Of a stretch of DNA of 64,000 bases, positions 29,106-36,652 are shown piece by piece. The position numbers were made by a program, and so were the translations under genes. Position 1 is the stretch's first letter, and each line of letters starts with the position of its first letter. The stretch is from the NCBI RefSeq assembly GCF_900129835.1, contig NZ_FQXA01000004.1, forward strand, positions 124,001-188,000, given 5' to 3'. This stretch comes from Stutzerimonas xanthomarina DSM 18231 (lineage in GTDB: Bacteria > Pseudomonadota > Gammaproteobacteria > Pseudomonadales > Pseudomonadaceae). The notes beneath the pieces are model-generated. The model saw only the letters and a list, made by a program, of their open reading frames with translations. It had not been told where the DNA came from and searched no databases.

Positions 29106-30566
29106 CTACCGCAACAACGCATTCCAGCCGGCATAACGATGGTGAATAGGACCTCTGGGCAGACTCAGGCCGATCACCAGCGCGCCGGCGATCAGACTAC
29201 CCACGGTCGCGGCGAACCCTGCACCGTCGAGGAAGGCGGGTGATGCCAGTAGCCAGGCACCGATTGGCAGGTTCAGAAAACGCAGCGGCCGTGCCACTTC
29301 GGCGCACGCCAGGACCGAGACGGTGAGCAGCAGCGAGCCCATCAGGTGATCACTGTTGGCCATCGCGCCGTCGGTGCCGAAGATCAGGCGGGTTGACATC
29401 AGCCAGACGCCTAGAATGCACAGCAGCGCGAGCCCCCAGGGAAGGTTCACTCCGCGAAGGCCTCTGAGAGTCATCGAGGAGAGGCTGCCGTCGAACTCCG
29501 GCGTATTGTCCTCACGGGCGCCTTCCATCGCATCGCCTTTGAAGAAAGTTCTCCAAAACGGTTTGCCACGGCGCCGCGCATCCTTGAGGAACTGGCCCAT
29601 GGCAACCAGTTCATCCAGCGCGTAAGGCATCATCACCAGCATAGCCAAGGCTTGAGCCAGGCAAAGCGTGCACCAAGTACCGATGAAGATCGGCTGGGCG
29701 ATGATGAAGAAGATGCTCACGACGCCCAGGGGCACTACCACCACGCCGAACGCGGCGACCATCCACGGCATGGTCCGCCAGCGCCGGGCATCGCCCATCA
29801 CCGCCATGAGGAGCTCGATCATATAGGCCATCACACCGATCCCGGCATCGGACACCGGCCAGGCGCGCGACATGTCGGAAGTGATGATGGTTTCCGTGCC
29901 GTTGGGCTGGGTGCCGAAGAACGGGTCCCAGGCATTCGAGGTATGGCCAAGCTGATAAGCGGTTAGATAACGTGCGAGCAGAATGCCAATCACGGCGAGA
30001 ATAGCTATTGGCAGGCGTTGCAGCCAGGTTGAAGGGTTGTAATCCCAGCCCGGTGGAACCGCGGCCTTCTGCATCATCCCGGACATGCTCATGCCGGGCA
30101 TCATCGGCACCAGAGTGGAGAAGGCAATTACCAGCCCGCCGACCAGCAAGGCATTGCCGTAGCTCGCCGGGGAAGGAGTCCAGAACAGCAGCGGCGCGAA
30201 CATCAACCACAATCCCATAATCGTGTTGGCCCATTGCGCCCAGCTGATCCGTTTGAGCGAGAGGATGGCGAACAACACGATCAACGCGCCGCTGATGACG
30301 TCGTTCCAGGTCATCAGCAGCGCGCGAGTGGCGACCTCGGGTAGATCACGCTCGGTTGCGAGGCGTGGCAGGTCGAGGTCGCCCGGCGCTACGTTCATGT
30401 AGCCGAATATGAAGGGCGCACTCAGCACCCAAAAGCCGAGCAATACATTGACGAAGTGGCACCAAAGCGTCGCGATGTGGCGCCGCTCCATCATCTGCAT
30501 ATGCACATCCATACCCATATCGGACGACATGGCGCCTTGGCGTAGATATTCCCCTTGATGCTCCAT
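29106..30566 (-). CDS. Membrane protein with VKOR domain between SPW repeats
   Basis: This protein of about 486 residues has many membrane helices. The N- and C-terminal parts each contain SPW-type repeats (around LWCHFVNVLLGFWVLSAPFI and the matching LNLPIGAWLLASPAFL). The centre holds a vitamin K epoxide reductase-like segment with CxxC as GTWCTLCLAQAL. VKOR proteins reoxidise DsbA-like proteins using quinone, so it could support periplasmic disulfide formation under stress. The frame is open to 30665, but ATG 30566 or 30530 is the more likely start. It is probably co-transcribed with the SDR at 28074. Confidence 0.75.
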   Translation of the reverse strand: MEHQGEYLRQGAMSSDMGMDVHMQMMERRHIATLWCHFVNVLLGFWVLSAPFIFGYMNVAPGDLDLPRLATERDLPEVATRALLMTWNDVISGALIVLFAILSLKRISWAQWANTIMGLWLMFAPLLFWTPSPASYGNALLVGGLVIAFSTLVPMMPGMSMSGMMQKAAVPPGWDYNPSTWLQRLPIAILAVIGILLARYLTAYQLGHTSNAWDPFFGTQPNGTETIITSDMSRAWPVSDAGIGVMAYMIELLMAVMGDARRWRTMPWMVAAFGVVVVPLGVVSIFFIIAQPIFIGTWCTLCLAQALAMLVMMPYALDELVAMGQFLKDARRRGKPFWRTFFKGDAMEGAREDNTPEFDGSLSSMTLRGLRGVNLPWGLALLCILGVWLMSTRLIFGTDGAMANSDHLMGSLLLTVSVLACAEVARPLRFLNLPIGAWLLASPAFLDGAGFAATVGSLIAGALVIGLSLPRGPIHHRYAGWNALLR

Positions 30567-30956
30567 AAATTTAGTCCCCAGCACTGAGTATTCGTTACGT
30601 TGCGGCAAGAGAAAAAGCGTTACGGTGTAGGCCGATTCGGGACGCGCGACCACGACTGATAGCACATGAGCAGCGTGAGTTCAGCTGCGGATCAAAACAC
30701 TACTGGACACGGATTGATTCGCTCCTGGCTATTGCGGGTCTCGTATGCGCTTTTTGGTAAGCCATGTACGCCAAGCATTAAGCGCAGCATGTTTTTTTCT
30801 TCGAGCGGCTCTGGAACCATCAATTTAGCTGTGCCAGAGCGGTCATCGCCGTTCTCCAGGGCTCGATAGGTATGTCGTCGTGCCTGCTCCTTCATCAGCG
30901 TCTTAGCAAGCACAGAAATACGACATGCCCCCGTCGAGCCCGTTTCGATCAAAATC

Positions 30957-30972
30957 ATTACAATGCTGTAAG
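30957..30972. promoter_or_regulatory. CopR-type operator upstream of the VKOR-SPW/SDR genes
   Basis: ATTACA-ATGC-TGTAAG. On the minus strand it is followed by a stretch similar to that behind the operator at 32399, including the -10-like TGTCGTATTT. Confidence 0.6.
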
Positions 30973-31065
30973 GTGCTCAACGGTACCGGAGGTAGATATG
31001 CGGGAGGGCAGCTAGGGACGGGCATGCGATCCAAGCCGGCTAGGTGGCGCTATTGATCGACCAGG

Positions 31066-31260
31066 ATGGCCTGGCGGCCGTTCCCGAGTTTTACGGAAAT
31101 TGAAGCGCGTCCGCTTGACTTGGATTTCGACGATACCGGCGGGGCCATTACCGAGCTCAACGCGCCGCTGCTCGACCGCAATGGCGAGGAGCTGGGCCGT
31201 AAACTGGGTATTGCCGAGTGGGATAGCGAAGCCATGCAGGTTTTTTGCAGCGGGTTTTAA
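31066..31260 (+). CDS. Possible small acidic protein or gene remnant
   Basis: This is a 64-codon frame from ATG 31066, with AGG just upstream. The product is acidic and hydrophilic (DFDDTGGAITELNAPLLD). I recognise no family and see no signal peptide or motif. It may be a fragment left by recombination in this patchy region, or chance. Confidence 0.25.
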   Translation: MAWRPFPSFTEIEARPLDLDFDDTGGAITELNAPLLDRNGEELGRKLGIAEWDSEAMQVFCSGF

Positions 31261-31344
31261 TCCACGGCAGGGCAGTGAGTACTGCAGAGCGCCGACCCGG
31301 TTCGGTCGTTTACCGCGCGCGCGTTAATAGATCAGGACTGGGTC

Positions 31345-31809
31345 ATGAATAACAAAACGTTCCTCAATGCACCAGAGCTTCACATTGTTATTGTGGCCTT
31401 CTCCTTGCACTTTGTCTGGGAACTCATCCAGACACCGCTATACGAATGTTTTCGCGACATGCACTATTACACCGTTGTCCTGCTCATTATCCGAGCCTCG
31501 CTGGGCGATGTGCTCATCTCACTTGCCGCTTTCTGGTCAGCCAGCGTCGCCGTCAGGTCTCGTTTCTGGATCCTCGACAAGGGCAAAAAAGGCCTATGGG
31601 TGTTTCTCGGCATGGGCATGCTGATCACGGTCGTTTTCGAGGAACTTGCTACCGGTCCGCTGAATCTCTGGGAGTATACGAACGCCATGCCTATCTTGCC
31701 CATACTGGGGACGGGGTTGGCACCGGTGGCCCAGTGGATCATCTTGCCCCTCCTACAACTCTGGTTCGTCAGGCGGCAATTGCTAGGAGGCTCGATAAGC
31801 GGCTACTAG
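31345..31809 (+). CDS. Unknown integral membrane protein
   Basis: This 154-residue protein has four predicted membrane helices (about residues 13-30, 46-66, 88-106 and 122-144). It has a short Trp/Glu motif in the first helix (FVWELIQTPLYE) and FEELATGPLNLWEY before the fourth. I do not recognise the family. It stands alone in the metal/stress island; the spacing gives no operon partner, and its role is unknown. Confidence 0.6.
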   Translation: MNNKTFLNAPELHIVIVAFSLHFVWELIQTPLYECFRDMHYYTVVLLIIRASLGDVLISLAAFWSASVAVRSRFWILDKGKKGLWVFLGMGMLITVVFEELATGPLNLWEYTNAMPILPILGTGLAPVAQWIILPLLQLWFVRRQLLGGSISGY

Positions 31810-31932
31810 ATTCGATAATTTATGAGTCTTATATGCTTGAGCATGCCCCTAAAACTAAGCGCATCCGTGTTTCCCGCGAAGCTGCTCTGGCAACGAGATA
31901 ATGAGCTTTGCCAGAGCAGCAAGTCGCGAATG

Positions 31933-32262
31933 TTACGCAGCCATGCGCTCGCATTCTTCAGCGCACTTCATACACGCTTTAGCACACTCTTGGCAGTGGT
32001 CCGCTTGATGCTTCGCACATTCCTCGCCACATGCCCGGCAGATCTTTGCACAAAGGGCACAGAACTCTTTGGCGTAATCACTTCCACGGCTCATCAACGT
32101 GGCGGCCAACGCACAGATGTCCGCGCAGTCACGGTCAAGCTCGATGCATCGAGCCATCATTTTCACGTCATCCTCGCGCAGGCAAGTAGCGGCGCACGTT
32201 TCGCAAATCAGGGCACAGTTCGAGCAAGCTTGGATGCAGGAAGTGAACATTGAATTTGTCAT
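31933..32262 (-). CDS. Four-helix-bundle Cys-rich copper storage protein (Csp/DUF326)
   Basis: This 109-residue protein has Cys spaced along four helices in patterns such as CxxxCxxC and CxxC (CIQACSNCALICETCAATC, and CALCAKICRACGEEC). This is the hallmark of Csp-type four-helix bundles that bind many Cu(I) ions inside the bundle. There is no signal peptide, so it should store copper in the cytoplasm, like Csp3. TGGAGA precedes the ATG at 32262. An octamer tandem repeat and a CopR-type operator lie upstream. It is monocistronic. Confidence 0.9.
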   Translation of the reverse strand: MTNSMFTSCIQACSNCALICETCAATCLREDDVKMMARCIELDRDCADICALAATLMSRGSDYAKEFCALCAKICRACGEECAKHQADHCQECAKACMKCAEECERMAA

Positions 32263-32300
32263 TGCGTTCTCCAGGGTTCGATGGTTTCGTCGTAATTACT

Positions 32301-32356
32301 AGCTACATAGCTACATAGCTACATAGCTACATAGCTACATAGCTACATAGCTACAT
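32301..32356. repeat. Seven tandem copies of an 8-bp repeat in the Csp leader
   Basis: AGCTACAT is repeated exactly seven times. It lies between the operator/-10 region (32357-32414) and the Csp start codon (32262), probably within the 5' leader. The unit contains the palindrome ATGTAGCTACAT across its junctions, so the RNA can fold back on itself. Confidence 0.95.
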
Positions 32357-32398
32357 AAAATACGACAGCCCCTTGTCAGGTCCGTTTCGACCAATTTC

Positions 32399-32414
32399 AT
32401 TACATTGATGTAAG
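32399..32414. promoter_or_regulatory. CopR-type operator of the Csp gene
   Basis: ATTACA-TTGA-TGTAAG. Read on the minus strand, it is followed by a -10-like GTCGTATTTT and then by the octamer repeats. Confidence 0.65.
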
Positions 32415-32997
32415 GTTAGACTTGGTGGGGTCAACGGTTTCACGAGCGATTTAAAGGCCGGGATAGGCCTTTTCTGTGCCTGGCTGTACATCTCGGACTC
32501 AAAGTGAGATTAGGTTCGGAGTCACATCAATCTCAAGGGCCGCCTGTTGACATCTCGACCTTGAGCGGCGAACCCTCTCGATAGTTTACCGCTTGAACTC
32601 AAGGCGGTATTTCTTGAGCTTACTCGAACACTCCTTCAGCTCGGCAGATTGCTCGAACATGTCGTGCTAAAGGGTAGATCCTCTTTGTTTTACCGTTTAG
32701 TCCCCGGCCAACTGCGACACGCCGCTCCAAGCTACCAATATTAAAAGCAGATATTCTGCCAGATGGGCGCGAAGTAATTAGTAATCAATGCGTGGATAGT
32801 CACGAGGTCAACGGATGCAGTTTCAATACTTCGCTGAATGCTCGATGAGAATATTTTTGTTCGCCAGACTAATGCGCCAAAAATTCTTATTTTTCATAAA
32901 ATTAAATTCCCCTCGTCCTTCCCATGCACCGCCAGCATACCTCACGCGCACAGTTTCTAGCGCTGCACAAAACGTGCGCGTATCTACGCGGTGGTAG
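32415..32997. other. Region without recognisable gene
   Basis: About 580 AT-rich bases lie between the Csp operator and a TPDG-module remnant. Short frames occur, but none has a good start, family match or composition. It may be decayed DNA. Confidence 0.4.
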
Positions 32998-33198
32998 ACA
33001 TGTTCCAGCGATTCCTGGAACGGTCGCTCCACCCGAGATGTTGTTAGTATAACTCCAATGGGAAACAAGGGTCTTGCAAAAGATTGGAAAACGTTTAAGG
33101 GCAACGTGAAGTCATATGAGATGAAGATTCGCACGCCCGATGGTGAAATCCATGCGATTGAATTTCGCGGGATGCCCGAAAGAATCAACAGCCATTAG
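32998..33198 (+). pseudogene. Remnant of a TPDG-module small exported protein
   Basis: The frame opens after a stop at 32995-32997. From about 33046 it encodes SITPMGNKGL ... SYEMKIRTPDGEIHAIEF ... PERINSH. This aligns with the C-terminal module of the PtrA-like gene at 19317 (SIAPAGATGT ... TYEMKVKTPDGEIHTVEF ... PVGVNNG). No signal peptide or AEGGSDRT motif precedes it, and the end (PERINSH for PVGVNNG) is altered. It is probably a truncated copy. Confidence 0.6.
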
Positions 33199-33884
33199 TT
33201 GCATATAAACCCACCTGAAAGTTACCTCCAGAGGAGATATCGGAAGTCGAAGGGCTGCAAAAAAAAATGCAGCCCAGGCCTGCTACATCAGACCGGCTTG
33301 CAAAAAGCGCTGTACCTACACCTGGCGCTTGAGTCGTTTGCTCCAGCAGCAAACTACGTTCTAACTTTCCCAAAATGGCAGACACAATAAGGTCATTTTC
33401 TTAGATGCCATGCCATCCTGAATTTCGCGGACGCCTCGCCGTTTTCTAGCGGTATTGGGAAAGCCAAGATTCGTGCTTTGACTATCCTGATCGCCAAAGC
33501 ACGTTCTTACGCTGGCACATGATAGTCTATGGGTATTATATCCAATAGATGCATCCGGTGTGAGCATCTTGCGTTCCTTATATTTTCCTTTGACCCTATC
33601 TGAATAGGAAAAAAAGTTCTCTATGTCTCAAGAAGCTCTTTATTTTGATGGCCATCACCAATCGTATGATCGTGGCGCATTGGACTAACCGTGCTCTCAT
33701 CAGCCATAGCAAACGGGCTCAACGAGATTGATAATGGAAAATTATCGGTTTAAATTTCATGAGCAACATCCTCGCCTTACTTCCCGTGAAGTTTAAATGC
33801 ATGGTGGTATGGCTCCGCGCAAGCGAGTTTGGCTTAGCGTAGAGCCATTTGCTGATGTGAAATGTAGGCTAAACCAATAGTCAA
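33199..33884. other. Long intergenic region
   Basis: About 690 AT-rich bases hold no convincing gene. A hairpin lies at 33252-33275. The rest shows only short frames without ribosome binding sites. Confidence 0.45.
33252..33275. terminator. Hairpin with A-rich loop
   Basis: GGGCTGCA and TGCAGCCC pair around eight A residues, about 55 bases after the TPDG remnant. There is no T run after the stem in either direction, so it is only a possible terminator. Confidence 0.35.
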
Positions 33885-34187
33885 TTAGCCATTGTTAATT
33901 CCGACTGGTTCTCCACGGAAATCGACGGAATGAGTTACGCCATCTGGGGTCTTTATGATGATTTGATAGGTACGTATTTTGCCGCCTTCAAATTCACCAT
34001 CTTTTAAAGGAGATACCCTTAAAACCTGCCCTGTCTTCAACAAGTCGATCATCACCTGATGGCCGTCGCCGACCGTATGATCGTGGTTCATAACATCTGA
34101 ATTTTTCCCCGCAGCCATCACTAAGGGCGCGCTTAAAGATAGGGCAAGTGCCAACACCAAACTGTTTGTGCTTTTCACAATTTTCAT
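33885..34187 (-). CDS. Small exported protein with TPDG module
   Basis: This protein of about 100 residues has a signal peptide (ending LVMAA). Its C-terminal module (TYQIIIKTPDGVTHSVDF ... PVGINNG) matches that of the PtrA-like gene at 19317. Its N-terminal mature part differs, having a His-containing NHDHTVGDGHQ in place of AEGGSDRT. The ATG at 34187 abuts GGAG with no spacing, so the GTG at 34178 may be the true start. It lies downstream of the cop operon genes, in the same direction. Function is unknown, probably periplasmic copper handling. Confidence 0.7.
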   Translation of the reverse strand: MKIVKSTNSLVLALALSLSAPLVMAAGKNSDVMNHDHTVGDGHQVMIDLLKTGQVLRVSPLKDGEFEGGKIRTYQIIIKTPDGVTHSVDFRGEPVGINNG

Positions 34188-34530
34188 CTCCGATTTTTAT
34201 AAATTGCTGATCCGATACTACGTTCACCCTCCTTGCAGGTTGTTGTCGCAAAAATTACATTACGGCAATATTCACGCGCGCCTTGAGGGCACAATTGGAA
34301 AAATCCCGTGCAACGCGCCTTGCTACTATTGAATCCCTTTCCGTTTCTAACGGTTCTAAGGGCGGTTTTGCCCTAGTAAAGCTGCTTTGCCACCGGAACT
34401 GTTTTTACGTCAATGTTTGTGCTGGATGTCTAGCTATTGGCAGTCGACTTCAAAGGCGCCTTCGGTGAGGACTGTGGAGCAAATATGAGCCGAAATCAAA
34501 GATCCTTAGCATATATTTAGCTAGTGCATT
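34188..34530. other. Intergenic region upstream of the TPDG-module gene
   Basis: About 340 bases contain no clear gene. A degenerate operator lies at 34254-34269. The stretch is AT-rich near the cytochrome stop. Confidence 0.4.
34254..34269. promoter_or_regulatory. Degenerate CopR-type operator
   Basis: ATTACA-TTAC-GGCAAT has one perfect half and a weak second half, 67 bases upstream of the TPDG-module gene start. Confidence 0.35.
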
Positions 34531-35340
34531 TCAATGTTTGTGCTGATTACTCTCTACATGCAGATAGTTGTTTGGCGAAGAATTTCTCTCCGCATCGGCA
34601 CTACCACTGCCATTGCGGTGCTCAACCGCCTGGGGCTCCTCTGACGCATGATGGTCATCGCTTTCATTATTACCATGGTGACCGGAGTCTGATTGGCCGG
34701 CTGCATCATTTGAGGTGCTAGAGCCATGGTGATCCGAGCTGCTACTGTCGCCCTGATGGTGGTCGTCCGAGGCCATCTCACCGTGTTGCTCACCGTGCCC
34801 AGCTGGGGTCTCCCCACCACCATGCTGGTGACCACCGCTAGACGCAACGAGTGCTCGATACGCTCCTTCATCTAACTCAGGAAGCTTCTGCAGAAAAGCC
34901 ACCATTCCCCAGATGTACGGGTCAGCCATGCTTTTACCCCACGCAGGCATCCCAGTGGCCTTGATGCCATGCTTGATGACCCAAAATATTTTTGCTGGGT
35001 CACCGTATAGCCCCGCTTCAGCCAGGCTGGGTGGAGCGGGATAAAGGCCATTGCTTAGCTCGGTCTCAGCCATGCCTGGCGCCAAATGACAACCCACACA
35101 CATCGAGTCGTAGTTCCCCGCCCCGGCGCGGATTTGGTCTTCATCGTCGAGAGATGGCACGACTATGTCTTCGGAACGAACCTCAATCGAGCGATTGCGA
35201 GCAGTTTCCAGGAATGCGTGCACGACTCCCGTATGAGGATCATCCGCGGCAACGCTAATCAGTCCTGAGAAAACAACTCCGGCCACTACCAACAGGCCCA
35301 GAGCACAGAAGGCAGCGAAGCTAATAATTATTCTTTTCAT
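34531..35340 (-). CDS. Exported c-type cytochrome with long His-rich tail
   Basis: This 269-residue protein has one N-terminal membrane/signal segment (about 7-31). A class I cytochrome c domain follows with heme motif CVGCH at residues 81-85 and a likely Met ligand in TGMPAW (about 133). From about residue 168 the chain is a disordered tail rich in His, Asp, Ser and Gly (HHGSSTSNDAAGQSDSGHH and similar), suited to metal binding. It begins 9 bases after the copB stop in the copA-copB operon, so electron transfer coupled to periplasmic copper oxidation or sequestration is plausible (inference). Confidence 0.85.
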   Translation of the reverse strand: MKRIIISFAAFCALGLLVVAGVVFSGLISVAADDPHTGVVHAFLETARNRSIEVRSEDIVVPSLDDEDQIRAGAGNYDSMCVGCHLAPGMAETELSNGLYPAPPSLAEAGLYGDPAKIFWVIKHGIKATGMPAWGKSMADPYIWGMVAFLQKLPELDEGAYRALVASSGGHQHGGGETPAGHGEQHGEMASDDHHQGDSSSSDHHGSSTSNDAAGQSDSGHHGNNESDDHHASEEPQAVEHRNGSGSADAERNSSPNNYLHVESNQHKH

Positions 35341-35349
35341 CGAAGGTCC

Positions 35350-36348
35350 TTAAAACCAAAGCCTGATGCCAGCAACGAACCGCGCCTCATCTAGGTCTTC
35401 GCCCTCATCTCTCGCCATATCAGCGGTATTACCGTATGCCCGGCTCCACGTGACGCCGATGTACGGTGCGAACTCACGAACGATTTCGTATCGGAGGCGG
35501 AGCCCCACCTCTGTATTTGCTAGACCAGCGCCCACTCCGCGTGCAGGATCGTCCTTGCCATAGAAATTGAGCTCGGCAGTCGGTTGGAGGATGAGCCGGT
35601 TAGTTAGGAGAATGTCGTACTCGCCTTCAAAACGTGCTGCTGTCTGCCCACCTTCACCGACGAAGGCGGTGGCTTCCGCCTCAAACCCATACAGCGCCAT
35701 CCCCTGGACGCCTAAAGCCGCCCACGTCTGCGGCGACTCGGGCTTAAAGTCCTGGCGAACACCTGCTACTACATCCCACCAGGGACTGATTGCACGCCCG
35801 TAAAGCGCCTGAATTTCCGCGTCTTCAGTAACGCCATTCGTTCGCTCACCTTCCGAGCGAAACCAGAACCGATTGATATCGCCACCAACCCAGGCAGTAG
35901 CTTCCCAACTGAGGGTGCTACCTTCATTTGCGTCCTGGTACTCAAGTTGATCTAGCAGAAGGAACCAGGCCAGATACTTGTCATGGACCGTATGACCTTG
36001 AAGACCAGGGAAAGCCGCTTCTCTATCCGCATCGGTCAATACTGGAATGAACGAGGGATGAACCATGCCGGGCATTTCGAGCGTATCGTCATGCTTCATT
36101 TGGCCATGGTTCATCTTGCTATGGTCCATCGCACCATGACCCATTGCAGAATGGTCCATTTGCCCACCGGAGCCATGATTCATTGCCGCGGGCTTGGCAG
36201 AAGATGCAGGGGCTTGAGCTGCCGGAATAGGAGGGGTTTGATGCATCGAGTGATCCATCATCTCGGCGGCGTTGGCTATCCGTCCAGCCGCTGCGCTCAA
36301 CGAAACTCCGAGCGCAATAAGAGCAAAGCGAGAAGATCTAGTGGTCAT
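35350..36348 (-). CDS. copB: CopB outer-membrane copper resistance protein
   Basis: This 332-residue CopB-family protein has a signal peptide (about 1-28, ending RIANA). A Met/His/Asp-rich copper-binding segment ([19 protein letters not shown]) follows at about residues 62-90. A C-terminal beta-barrel domain of about 230 residues ends in the typical [11 protein letters not shown]. The frame extends to 36555, but ATG 36348 begins the signal peptide and the longer part is merely an out-of-frame read of the gene upstream. It overlaps that gene by 11 bases, indicating coupling. CopB sequesters copper at the outer membrane. Confidence 0.93.
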   Translation of the reverse strand: MTTRSSRFALIALGVSLSAAAGRIANAAEMMDHSMHQTPPIPAAQAPASSAKPAAMNHGSGGQMDHSAMGHGAMDHSKMNHGQMKHDDTLEMPGMVHPSFIPVLTDADREAAFPGLQGHTVHDKYLAWFLLLDQLEYQDANEGSTLSWEATAWVGGDINRFWFRSEGERTNGVTEDAEIQALYGRAISPWWDVVAGVRQDFKPESPQTWAALGVQGMALYGFEAEATAFVGEGGQTAARFEGEYDILLTNRLILQPTAELNFYGKDDPARGVGAGLANTEVGLRLRYEIVREFAPYIGVTWSRAYGNTADMARDEGEDLDEARFVAGIRLWF

Positions 36349-36640
36349 GGTGCGAATCCACCTCAGTACCAGTAGCCTTCGGGTCATGATCCATCTTGCC
36401 ATGGTCCATTTCACCATGGTCCATCGAGCCATGACCCATGTCGCCGTGGTCCATTTCTGAGTTAGAGGAGCCTTGTGTCTGAGATGCCGGCTTGTTGCCT
36501 GAATTTTGCGACGAAGCCGATGGTTGCTTGTGCTGATCATGCGTTTGCTCTGCAAACGCAGCTGATATATTCATTACGCCCAGCAGACTGAACATTAACG
36601 CGCTGCCGATAAGAGTTTTACGCTTCATAAAATTTCCCAT
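36338..36640 (-). CDS. Small exported Met/His/Asp-rich protein
   Basis: This 100-residue protein has a signal peptide (about 1-30, ending SAAFA). A Gln/Ser-rich linker follows, then repeats of the MDHG type ([19 protein letters not shown]). The repeats are very like the copper-binding segment in CopB and CopA, as if this were a free-standing copper-binding module. GAGGA precedes the ATG at 36640. It lies between copA and copB and overlaps copB by 11 bases. No separate family name is known to me. Confidence 0.75.
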   Translation of the reverse strand: MGNFMKRKTLIGSALMFSLLGVMNISAAFAEQTHDQHKQPSASSQNSGNKPASQTQGSSNSEMDHGDMGHGSMDHGEMDHGKMDHDPKATGTEVDSHHDH

Positions 36641-36652
36641 ATAAAGTTCCTC

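Larger units (their letters stand above)
30567..31344. other. Long region with duplicated leader and small unclear ORFs
   Basis: About 780 bases lie between the VKOR gene and the next membrane gene. The part from 30850 to 30972 is similar to the leader of the Cys-rich storage protein gene at 32262-32414, including the operator, but no matching gene follows. A small minus-strand frame up to 30958 overlaps the operator and is unlikely to be real from its first codon. A 64-codon frame at 31066-31260 on the plus strand is listed separately. Confidence 0.5.

Noticed and set aside
28437-29243. 268-codon plus-strand frame
   Set aside because: It is the antisense shadow of the SDR gene at 28074-29072; no motif or ribosome binding site.
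30692-30958. 88-codon minus-strand ORF
   Set aside because: Its first codon overlaps the operator and no ribosome binding site or family is seen; more likely leader sequence or a remnant.
32301-32356. CRISPR-like array
   Set aside because: The units are 8 bp with no spacers, a simple tandem repeat.
36349-36555. N-terminal extension of copB
   Set aside because: Its residues are an out-of-frame read of the upstream MDHG-repeat gene; the signal peptide starts at 36348.
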